From assembly GCA_019429045.1 (NCBI GenBank), contig JAHYJL010000011.1:1-32552 (forward strand): a stretch of 32,552 nucleotides of DNA, read 5' to 3'. Source of the DNA: Bacteroidales bacterium. Its GTDB lineage: Bacteria > Bacteroidota > Bacteroidia > Bacteroidales > JAGOPY01. The position numbers and the translations under genes were made by a program. Positions within the stretch are counted from its first letter, which is position 1. Each line of letters opens with the position of its first letter. Shown here one piece after another: positions 1-7,428 of this stretch. Below the pieces are notes generated by a model. The model made no database searches, was not told where the DNA came from, and saw only the letters and a list, made by a program, of their open reading frames with translations.

Positions 1-1
1 A

Positions 2-514
2 TTCCGCTATGGCAGCGAACGAGTGGAAGTGGATATTCCCAATGGCAAAGTCCTGAAAAAAGCTGAAATATTCAGAGTGTTCAATGAGGTCGATGTATAT
101 ATAAGCATCCCGGTGGCCAAACATCACGCCGGGACCTTATTCAGCGGCAACCTCAAGGGGCTGATGGGCGTTTCATCTCGCGATACCAACCGGCTGATGC
201 ACTCTCCCGACGGGCGATATACCTACGACAATCATGAGCACCTGGCACAGTGCATCGCCGACCTGAACCTGATCCGCCTGCCCGACCTGTGCGTGGTGGA
301 CGCCATCGAATGTGCCCTGAACAACGGCCCCGCAGGCCCCGGTGAAACGACAAATCCAAATAAGATCATTGCCGGAATCGATCCCCTGGCGCTGGATGTT
401 TACACTGCCAGCCTGATCGGTTTTGAGCAGGAAGATATCCTGACCTTTGACAGGGCTTACCAGCTGGGGCTGGGAATAATAGACACTAGTAAGCTTACTT
501 TTTCACATTTATAA
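2..514 (+). CDS. DUF362 domain-containing protein, 3' part (5' end outside window)
   Basis: Frame open from the window edge; VYISIPVAKHHAGTLFSGNLKGLMG...DAIECALNNGPAGPGE...NKIIAGIDPLALDVYTASLIG is typical of DUF362. Confidence 0.75.
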   Translation, partial: FRYGSERVEVDIPNGKVLKKAEIFRVFNEVDVYISIPVAKHHAGTLFSGNLKGLMGVSSRDTNRLMHSPDGRYTYDNHEHLAQCIADLNLIRLPDLCVVDAIECALNNGPAGPGETTNPNKIIAGIDPLALDVYTASLIGFEQEDILTFDRAYQLGLGIIDTSKLTFSHL

Positions 515-548
515 GAGGGTGTATCAAAAGTCTATGCAATCGACTTAC

Positions 549-632
549 TGCCTGGATTTTGGTCGTGCTCCAACGACTAAAGCCATTGGTTCCGAGTATG
601 TTACAAAGGTTGGAACCGACGGCTTCAGTCGT
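549..632 (+). repeat. REP-like hairpin, copy 1 (interrupted at its 3' base by the IS110 element)
   Basis: tgcctggattttggtcgtgctccAACGACTAAAGCCATTGGTTCC...GGAACCGACGGCTTCAGTCGT; about 21-bp imperfect stem (573-632); near-identical in reverse complement to 27315-27400. Confidence 0.85.
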
Positions 633-668
633 ATTCTAAGACTTATACAAACATTTTTAATTATTTTT

Positions 669-1667
669 TTATGCAGCTGCATATTTGTGAGTATCCACGT
701 ACGGAGTTCCTCTTGTGGCCACTGCAAATATTCTCGCCAGGATCTTATTCCGGATTATGTTTAGGGTTGACATCTTTGACTTTCCTGATTCAGATCGACG
801 GTTATAATACGCTTTCATTTCAGGATTGTACAGAATAGCACTCAGAGCGCAAGAATGCAATAACGATTTGATCTTCTTGTTTGCCAGGTGATTTACCTTT
901 GTTTTACCCTTGATGCTGGTTCCTGATTGGTAAGGAAAAGGTGCAGTACCCGCATAGCTTGCAAACTTTCTCCATTCGCTAAACAAGATAAAGCCATGAG
1001 TTAAAACGATCATGTAGTAAGCTGTTTGTGGACCAACCCCCTTAATACTGCAAATCATCTCGAACAAGTGATTTATGTTTTGATCCTTCTGGATTGTATG
1101 AATCAATTTCAGGATAATTCGTTCAATCTGCTTGCTCAGGTAATGAATCATTCTGTCATGAATTTGAAAGGAATCAGGGTCTTGGTTTTTTTGAAGAAAG
1201 AGAGTGTTCTCTTTCAAGCTTGCCTGATAACCGGCCCTCTGCACGACCAGCCGATTTCTAAGGGATAATAAGTGACGAAGTTGATCAATGATCCGGGCAG
1301 GCATTTGATAGGGTACAATCTCATCTTTTCGCCGGTAGGCATATAAGGCAATTTTGGTGGCGTCAATGCGATCCTCCTTGCCCCGAACAATGCCCATGGA
1401 CCGATGCAGTTCCAGGCCGGGGATAAGGGTAAAATAATAGCCTGTGGAACTTAAAAAGCACGATAATCCATATGAATACAACCCGGTGTGCTCAAATGCA
1501 AACAGAATCGATTCTTTAGGTGTTACAAGGCTTTTTTCGACCCATGCGATGAGTTTTTTATACCCGCCAATGGTGTTGTCAAACCTACTTTCCTGACGGG
1601 CAAGATGCATCCTGGCATCAATCCAGCTCTTACTGACATCAATGCCGATTGTTTCTGAAAATTTCAT
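669..1667 (-). CDS. IS110-family transposase (DEDD + Transposase_20 domains)
   Basis: IGIDVSKSWIDARM N-terminal DEDD motif; IKGVGPQTAYYMI...FASYAGTAPFPYQSGTSIKGK C-terminal domain with candidate catalytic Ser. Confidence 0.95.
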   Translation of the reverse strand: MKFSETIGIDVSKSWIDARMHLARQESRFDNTIGGYKKLIAWVEKSLVTPKESILFAFEHTGLYSYGLSCFLSSTGYYFTLIPGLELHRSMGIVRGKEDRIDATKIALYAYRRKDEIVPYQMPARIIDQLRHLLSLRNRLVVQRAGYQASLKENTLFLQKNQDPDSFQIHDRMIHYLSKQIERIILKLIHTIQKDQNINHLFEMICSIKGVGPQTAYYMIVLTHGFILFSEWRKFASYAGTAPFPYQSGTSIKGKTKVNHLANKKIKSLLHSCALSAILYNPEMKAYYNRRSESGKSKMSTLNIIRNKILARIFAVATRGTPYVDTHKYAAA

Positions 1668-1689
1668 AACTTTACACGTTTTATGTTAA

Positions 1690-1862
1690 TAAAATAGGTT
1701 GCTGAACTAAAACCTTTAAAAGGCCCAGAGCCTAAAATTCTAACTGGTTCTTTGCAACCGAGTAAAAGAATGGGGACTAATACGACTGAAAGGCCTTGAA
1801 CCTGGTCGGACTAATAGTTCACCCCATTCTTTTCTTGTAAAGGTAATAGATCAGGCGTCTAG
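1690..1862 (-). ncRNA. Putative IS110 bridge RNA (target-binding loop 1764-1833, donor-binding loop 1697-1759)
   Basis: 12-bp stem AAAAGAATGGGG (1764-1775)/CCCCATTCTTTT (1822-1833) encloses ACGACTGAA and GTCGGACTA, matching the two target halves. GGTTGC (1697-1702)/GCAACC (1754-1759) encloses ACCTTTA and ATTCTAA, matching the two element ends. Confidence 0.85.
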
Positions 1863-1866
1863 GGGA

Positions 1867-1874
1867 CAAATCTA
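1867..1874 (-). promoter_or_regulatory. -7 box TAGATTTG for the bridge RNA; partner -33 TTTG at 648-651 (minus) is joined only in the circular form
   Basis: Minus strand across the RE-LE junction: TTTG-TATAAGTCTTAGAATACCTT(20 nt)-TAGATTTG, fitting the Bacteroidota TTTG/TAnnTTTG consensus. Confidence 0.7.
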
Positions 1875-2074
1875 AAGGTTGGACTACTAAAAAAACGAGA
1901 CTTTTTGACTTTTGATACAACCTCTTGCATAGGCTAATAAGACACTCTCCGTTAAATTCATCTCCCAAAAACTAAACTTCACCAGCCCCATCCTTCACTT
2001 CACCTTTTTCCGGTTTACTTCCCCTTATGGGCGGCATATCTTTGTTTCATCATTCATCATTAAAAATTAAAGCC

Positions 2075-2425
2075 ATGAAAACAATGATCGTAACCGCCGC
2101 CATGATGCTCCTGCTGACCACCGCCAGTGCATGGGCATCTGAAGATTCAAGTGCAACCTTTAGCCCGGTTGCGGAAAACCAGTTAGCCTTCATCAAACTG
2201 CAGCCCTCCAATATCATCGAATTCCGGGTAGTGAACGCCGACCATGAAAAAATCACTTTCACCATCTATGCTGAAAAGAACAACAAGATCTACAAGAGGA
2301 CGCTGCGGAATGACCATGGGATCAGGTTCGGATGCGACATGAGAGATTTCGGCCGCGGATCATACGAATGTGTGATCGAACAAAACGGCACGGAAATAGC
2401 CCGCAGAACCGTCACCCTTAAGTAA
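2075..2425 (+). CDS. Small secreted protein of unknown function (ORF opens at 2027; ATG at 2075 gives a signal peptide)
   Basis: MKTMIVTAAMMLLLTTASAWASEDSS signal peptide, then an about 85-aa beta-rich-looking domain. Confidence 0.65.
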   Translation: MKTMIVTAAMMLLLTTASAWASEDSSATFSPVAENQLAFIKLQPSNIIEFRVVNADHEKITFTIYAEKNNKIYKRTLRNDHGIRFGCDMRDFGRGSYECVIEQNGTEIARRTVTLK

Positions 2426-2524
2426 GATCTTTCAAATGCACTGCCGTTCTTTGACTTGTTGAAAATTTGCCTACTTTTGATTGACTGCATTAATTCGCAG
2501 GGAGAAAATCACCCGGTTCGGTTC

Positions 2525-3556
2525 ATGGTCCCAATCATATACAGCAAATGGTACTGGCGAATGATTGCCGGATTGATCTCCGGCCTCATCACCTGGCTGC
2601 TGGCGGAGATCCTGTTGAACATCCGTTACCGCTATTTTGACCTCTTCAGTCAGCCGCTGAATTATCTCTATGCCGCAATCTTCGGGATCATCCTTCTGGA
2701 ACTGTTTGTTCAGGTGAACAAGCAGATCGACCGCAGGCTCCCCTGGTCAAATGCTCCGGGAAAGCGATGGCTCATCCAAACCCTGGCCGGTATAGCATCG
2801 GCTATCCTGTTGATCGCCGTGATCCGAAACCTGCTCCATTTTGTGTTTTTGCCCGGCAAACTGGTCATCCTGGAAGATGAACTGATGCTCATCGTATTGA
2901 TCATCTTGTTCATTATGGCCTTAAACCTGGCCGAACTCGGATTTTTTCTGAACGACCGGTATCACAGGTCGGTGGCAGAAATGGAACGCTTCCGGAAAGA
3001 GAGTGCCGAATACCAGTTTGAAATGCTCAAGCTGCAGCTGAATCCGCATTTTCTCTTCAACAGCCTCAATACACTGTCATCATTGATTTATGAAGATGCT
3101 GGCAAGGCTGCCGCTTTTATCCGGAAACTCTCCGATGTCTATCGGTATGTGCTCGATAACCGCAATAAGGAATTGGTGACACTCCAGGAAGAAGAGGCTT
3201 TTATCAGTTCGTTTACGTTTCTGCTTCAAATACGATTCAGGGATATGATCCATTTCAACTTTGAGATCAGCCAGGCGGCCAAAAGCAAGCGCCTGGCACC
3301 CATGACCCTGCAGTTGCTGGTTGAAAACGCGGTAAAACATAATGTCGTTTCGATGAAGAAGCCCCTGACGATCATCATCTTTGCCAATGAAGACTACCTT
3401 AAAGTCAGCAATAATCTCCAGGTGAAGGAAGAAACCGGCGGTACCGGTGTCGGGTTGAAAAACATCGCCAGCCGGTATGCTTTCCTTACCGACCGGAAGG
3501 TGGTGATTGAAAAGGATGATCATCATTTTACCGTAAAAGTACCTTTAATCTCATAA
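2525..3556 (+). CDS. LytS-family sensor histidine kinase (ORF opens at 2456)
   Basis: N-terminal TM helices; LKLQLNPHFLFNSLNTLSSLI (His_kinase family) and a C-terminal ATPase region LLVENAVKHNVV...GTGVGLKNIASRY. Confidence 0.93.
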   Translation: MVPIIYSKWYWRMIAGLISGLITWLLAEILLNIRYRYFDLFSQPLNYLYAAIFGIILLELFVQVNKQIDRRLPWSNAPGKRWLIQTLAGIASAILLIAVIRNLLHFVFLPGKLVILEDELMLIVLIILFIMALNLAELGFFLNDRYHRSVAEMERFRKESAEYQFEMLKLQLNPHFLFNSLNTLSSLIYEDAGKAAAFIRKLSDVYRYVLDNRNKELVTLQEEEAFISSFTFLLQIRFRDMIHFNFEISQAAKSKRLAPMTLQLLVENAVKHNVVSMKKPLTIIIFANEDYLKVSNNLQVKEETGGTGVGLKNIASRYAFLTDRKVVIEKDDHHFTVKVPLIS

Positions 3557-3557
3557 G

Positions 3558-4325
3558 ATGAAGATCTTAATAATTGAAGATGAGCCTTTTGCGAGAGCTG
3601 AACTGATCCGCCTGATGGAGTCGACCGGCAGGAAATTCGAAATTGCCGGTCAGATCGATACGGTGGAGGACAGTGTCAACTGGCTGCGCACCCATCCGCA
3701 TCCCGACCTGATCTTCCTCGATATACAGCTGGCAGACGGCCTCAGCTTTGAAATCTTCAGGCAGGTCGAAGTGACAACACCGGTCATCTTTACCACGGCT
3801 TATGATGATTATGCGATCCGGGCTTTTCAACTGAACAGCATTGATTATCTTTTAAAGCCGATCCGTCCGGAAGCACTCGAAAAAGCCTTATCAAAACTGG
3901 AGAATTTGCAGGCGGCCCTTTCCCCTGTGAAAACCTTAACAGATCCTGCGGTGCTGGAAAACCTGCTGAAGCTGGCCGGTCGGGATTACAAATCCCGCAT
4001 CCTGCTGAAAACCGGTGACCAGATCCGCTCGGCTTCCATGAACGAAGTCGCTTATTTTTACGCGGAAGATGATGTGGTCTTTGCCATGTTGAAAGACCGC
4101 AACCGGTATATTGTCGATTACACCATTAACCAGCTCCAGGGTGAACTGGACCCGAAAGAGTTTTTCAGGATCACCAGGGGTTATCTGGTAAGAATAACGG
4201 CGATCAGGAAAGTAAGCAAATATTTCAACAGCAGACTGGCGGTGGAATTGGACCCCCCCAGGGAGGATAAGATTTTAGTGAGCCGGGTAAATGTGCCGGA
4301 ATTTTTAAAGTGGCTGGACAGATGA
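3558..4325 (+). CDS. LytTR-family response regulator
   Basis: MKILIIEDEPFARAEL..LIFLDIQLADG..TTAYDDYAIRAFQLNSIDYLLKPI receiver and C-terminal LytTR domain (FFRITRGYLVRITAIRKV). Confidence 0.95.
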   Translation: MKILIIEDEPFARAELIRLMESTGRKFEIAGQIDTVEDSVNWLRTHPHPDLIFLDIQLADGLSFEIFRQVEVTTPVIFTTAYDDYAIRAFQLNSIDYLLKPIRPEALEKALSKLENLQAALSPVKTLTDPAVLENLLKLAGRDYKSRILLKTGDQIRSASMNEVAYFYAEDDVVFAMLKDRNRYIVDYTINQLQGELDPKEFFRITRGYLVRITAIRKVSKYFNSRLAVELDPPREDKILVSRVNVPEFLKWLDR

Positions 4326-5113
4326 TGAATAAGAAGATAGAATATAGAAGACAGAAGTCAGGAGACAGGAGACAGGAGTCAGGGGACAGGAGGCGGAAGA
4401 TTGGAATTGGAGGTTATGAAGCCGGAAAGCTTATCACGCTCCTCTTGTTAACGCTTATGCTGCAGGGCTGTTATAATCTCACTGTCAGGATTTCTGAACT
4501 GCCTGAGAATACTCCGGCGGGAGAGGATATTTATATTTCCGGAAATTTCAACAACTGGGACCCGGGGGATGCCCGGTATATCATGCGATTAAACAATGAT
4601 TCGGTGTATGAGGTTAAACTTCCCAAAGGGATCGGAAGGCTTGAATACAAATTCACCAGGGGCGACTGGAGCACGGTGGAGAAGGACATTTGTGGTTACG
4701 AGATACAGAACAGGGTGGCATTTTATGGGCGCAGCGATACGGTGAACATCGTGGTCGAAAGCTGGAACGACCTTCCGAAGCCATTATGCCCAAAGGCTTT
4801 CTTCATTATAAGGACATTGCCGGCGGGCACACCTGAAAATGCCACCTTATATTTTGCCAGCGATATTAATGGCTGGAATGCAGGAGACAGGGGCTGGGCA
4901 TTCAGCCAGACCCCTGAAGGCATGTATTTCATTGAAGTCCCCAGGCCTGATGATGAAACCATCGAATACAAGATAACCAGGGGCGACTGGCGCAGGGTTG
5001 AAACCAGCGCAGACGGTGAAGACATTGAAAATCGTTTGTTTCGTGGCCGGGCCGGCGATGTAGTGTATATCGATATCGAAGGATGGAAGGACCGGGTTGA
5101 ACTTAAGCGCTGA
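4310..5113 (+). CDS. Lipoprotein with two glycogen-binding (CBM48/AMPK-like) repeats
   Basis: Lipobox LLTLMLQGC; repeats IYISGNFNNWDPGD...YKFTRGDWSTVE and LYFASDINGWNAGD...YKITRGDWRRVE. Confidence 0.75.
   Translation: MAGQMMNKKIEYRRQKSGDRRQESGDRRRKIGIGGYEAGKLITLLLLTLMLQGCYNLTVRISELPENTPAGEDIYISGNFNNWDPGDARYIMRLNNDSVYEVKLPKGIGRLEYKFTRGDWSTVEKDICGYEIQNRVAFYGRSDTVNIVVESWNDLPKPLCPKAFFIIRTLPAGTPENATLYFASDINGWNAGDRGWAFSQTPEGMYFIEVPRPDDETIEYKITRGDWRRVETSADGEDIENRLFRGRAGDVVYIDIEGWKDRVELKR
4347..4395. repeat. Seven imperfect 7-bp tandem units (GGAGACA-like)
   Basis: gaagaca gaagtca ggagaca ggagaca ggagtca ggggaca ggaggcg. Confidence 0.85.
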
Positions 5114-5140
5114 AAGCTCCATCGTCGACGAAGCTGTCAT

Positions 5141-6160
5141 TTAACCTGTCAGATCCGACGAAGGAGGACCTGACAGCGTTAAAATTATGTCTTCCGACAA
5201 CCGCCAGAGTTTCGCCCCGTTTGTCTCATCCGCCGCCTTTTCATCGATTTCTTTCCTCGACATCTTAAAAAGATAATCAAAAGCTTTTCCTTCTATATCT
5301 GCAGAGGTGGCAAAATAAACGACCGGCTCAGCCGCTTTTTCGGGAGATTTGAAGAAAAGGGCGAAGACCAGCTTCATCAGCGGCTGGAACAACCCCGGCG
5401 CTTCGCGGGCAATGCCTGAATTGACCGGTCCCGGGCATAATGCAAATACGGAAACGGGGGCACTGCTGTTATGATTTAATCTTCTCGAAAGCTCTGCAGC
5501 ATAAGTGGTGAGTAATAACTTGTAGTAACCATAATATTCTACCGTTTTGCCCATTCCATAATCCATGAAAACACCGAAATTCTCCCAGTCAAATGCAGGG
5601 GGGTGCCGGTGGCTTTCGGAAGAAACAATGATGATCCGGGGAATATGGCTTCCATCCTTCCTGAGGCAATTTTCCCGTATCAGGCCATTGATAAAGATGA
5701 ATTTGGAAAGATAATTGACCATGAACATCTCTTCCAGCCCTTGCGGCGTCTTCCGGCTCCGGCGCGGCACCATGGCGGCATTGCTGATCACAATATCCAG
5801 TGGTGCATATTTCTCCCTGATGATGGCAATCAGGTTCTTTACTGATGTGAAATCGGCAAAATCGACCCTGATCATTTCGACATCGTGGTTCCCCGTTCTC
5901 CTCTTCACCGCTTCCCCCTTCTCCGGGATACCGCTCCGGCAGGCCATGATCACCCGCGCGCCGCGCCTGGCCATCTCCAATGCCACGGCAAATCCCAATC
6001 CTGAACTCGCCCCATCGACGAGAACGGTTTTCCCCTCCAGGCGATCTTCTTCTTTTATTTCCCCTGCCTTTTCCTGCTTTTTGAAGACAGCGCTAATCCC
6101 TTCCAGCATGGCCGAAAAGGGGTTTTTATAGCCGATTTTTGGTTTTGGGGTCATTCTCAC
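5141..6160 (-). CDS. SDR-family NAD(P)-dependent oxidoreductase
   Basis: GKTVLVDGASSGLGFAVALEMARRGARVIMACR; DIVISNAAMVPR; YYGYYKLLLTTYAAELSRR (YxxxK). Confidence 0.92.
   Translation of the reverse strand: MRMTPKPKIGYKNPFSAMLEGISAVFKKQEKAGEIKEEDRLEGKTVLVDGASSGLGFAVALEMARRGARVIMACRSGIPEKGEAVKRRTGNHDVEMIRVDFADFTSVKNLIAIIREKYAPLDIVISNAAMVPRRSRKTPQGLEEMFMVNYLSKFIFINGLIRENCLRKDGSHIPRIIIVSSESHRHPPAFDWENFGVFMDYGMGKTVEYYGYYKLLLTTYAAELSRRLNHNSSAPVSVFALCPGPVNSGIAREAPGLFQPLMKLVFALFFKSPEKAAEPVVYFATSADIEGKAFDYLFKMSRKEIDEKAADETNGAKLWRLSEDIILTLSGPPSSDLTG
5146..5176. repeat. Inverted repeat at the end of convergent genes (possible bidirectional terminator or REP)
   Basis: ctgtcagatcc gacgaagga ggacctgacag; arms pair with one mismatch. 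Confidence 0.5.
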
Positions 6161-6177
6161 ACTATAAATATTAGTAA

Positions 6178-7428
6178 TTAGTCAGCCTTATTGAAATAAT
6201 CCCTGTACGGTTTGGTGAGCTCGAGTATATCTTCTTTTTCAACACCAAAATCCGCTAAAACATATTCATGGATACCATACTTTCCCATCGGATTATCCTT
6301 CTCGGCCTTCATGAATACCTGTAAAAGCTCAGGGGTCATGCCGCCATTGTTCCGGTAAATGTCCTGCAGGATCATTTGGGCATTTTCCTTTAGTTCGGGA
6401 TAGAAAATATCCGTGAACTGATTTTTTTCGGGATGATTTAGCCTGTATTCCAGTCCCTTTTGAAGCATGTAACCGGTTTTGCGGATCCAGTGCCGGGCGA
6501 TGGCATTGCCGTTGACCTCTTTGCTGAAAATGACCCGGCTGTGGGCCATCATACTGATAAAAGAAGGGACACATTCGGTGACCTCCCGGTGTGTCCAGAG
6601 AAAATGGACATCCCCGAAGTGCTTGTCGATCAGGTCCACAAATTCCAGGTGATGGGGTGATTTGAGGATCCAGCGTTTGCCTGGCCTCTGCCACTGGAGG
6701 AGTTTCAGCAGTTTCACCAGGTAGGCGTAGGCCGGGGACTGGTCTGTTTTCTCCAGCCACGCGGCATAGGAAGGGACGTTCATGGTGGCTTCGGGGGTGG
6801 TGCTCAGGAATGTCATATCGAGCAGCAGGATATCTTCTTCCGGCGCATTGTGCTCTACGGGATGAATGGCAAAGAAACCGGGTGCCATCAGGCGCAGGGC
6901 GCGTTCGCTGGTGCGGGCGATGGCAATCCTCCTGTCGGGTTTCCCTTTGCGGTCACCCAGTGGCGCCGGGTTGATCGCCTCCCAGCTCAGGACCACGCGG
7001 TTGTGGCGATCGGCGGCTAAAAGCCTGTGAAGCTTGGTGGTGCCGGTGCGCTGCAGGCCCAGGATCACCCAGGCCGGCAGCAGCGGCTGGTCGAGGATCT
7101 CCGGGTAACGGCGGAACAACGCCTCCGCCCTAAGCCGGGCTGCCAGCAAATTGATCATCCGCTGCCGGGTGATGAAATATCCGATGGGATGGAGTCCCGA
7201 TTCCTCGCGGATGGAATAAAGCAGCCTGTCCAGCGGTTCATCCAGGAAATCCGCACCCAGGCTTTGCTCGCCGGTGAGCTTCCGTGCCGCCCCGATCAGC
7301 TTGTCCTTCGTCAGCTCCTGCTTCGTGCCAATCGGATAACTCCATTCCCACGCCCTGTTCAGCAGGCTGAACCACCAGGGACGGTGACCGTATTGCGACG
7401 ACTTAATGATCTTATGGTTTTTCATCAA
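6178..7428 (-). CDS. Sulfotransferase-family protein
   Basis: VILGLQRTGTTKLHRLLA (5'-phosphosulfate-binding loop), WILKSPHHLEFVDLIDKHFGDVHFLWTHRE. Confidence 0.9.
   Translation of the reverse strand: MMKNHKIIKSSQYGHRPWWFSLLNRAWEWSYPIGTKQELTKDKLIGAARKLTGEQSLGADFLDEPLDRLLYSIREESGLHPIGYFITRQRMINLLAARLRAEALFRRYPEILDQPLLPAWVILGLQRTGTTKLHRLLAADRHNRVVLSWEAINPAPLGDRKGKPDRRIAIARTSERALRLMAPGFFAIHPVEHNAPEEDILLLDMTFLSTTPEATMNVPSYAAWLEKTDQSPAYAYLVKLLKLLQWQRPGKRWILKSPHHLEFVDLIDKHFGDVHFLWTHREVTECVPSFISMMAHSRVIFSKEVNGNAIARHWIRKTGYMLQKGLEYRLNHPEKNQFTDIFYPELKENAQMILQDIYRNNGGMTPELLQVFMKAEKDNPMGKYGIHEYVLADFGVEKEDILELTKPYRDYFNKAD

Larger units (their letters stand above)
631..1879 (-). mobile_element. IS110-family insertion sequence, about 1.25 kb, flanked by a GT core dinucleotide
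   Basis: Contains an IS110 transposase. Copy 2 of the REP has the continuous site CAGTCGTCGGACTACTA; here the halves are CAGTCGT|attctaag (ending 632) and ctaaagGT|TGGACTACTA (GT at 1878-1879). Confidence 0.88.
513..1926. mobile_element. MITE-like repeat (about 167 bp when reconstructed) with 20-nt terminal inverted repeats, interrupted by an IS110-family insertion
   Basis: aagagggtgtatcaaaagtc (513-532) and gacttttgatacaacctctt (1907-1926) are inverted repeats with 19/20 identity. They enclose the REP-like hairpin, whose continuation resumes after the IS110 element. Confidence 0.6.

Noticed and set aside
519-764. ORF of 81 aa (LDFGRAPTTKAIGSEYVTKVGTDGFSR)
   Set aside because: It is translation of the REP hairpin and IS end; the same peptide arises from the second REP copy, so it is repeat-derived rather than a real gene.
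513-1926. Treating the outer 20-nt inverted repeats as the ends of the transposase-bearing IS
   Set aside because: The REP sequence continues across the IS at 632/1879 and the guide loops point to those inner boundaries; the outer repeats belong to the disrupted host repeat.
532-1932. Short inverted match ctatgcaa (532-539) / ttgcatag (1925-1932) near the MITE ends
   Set aside because: Only 8 nt and asymmetrically placed (inside one end, outside the other); could be coincidence.
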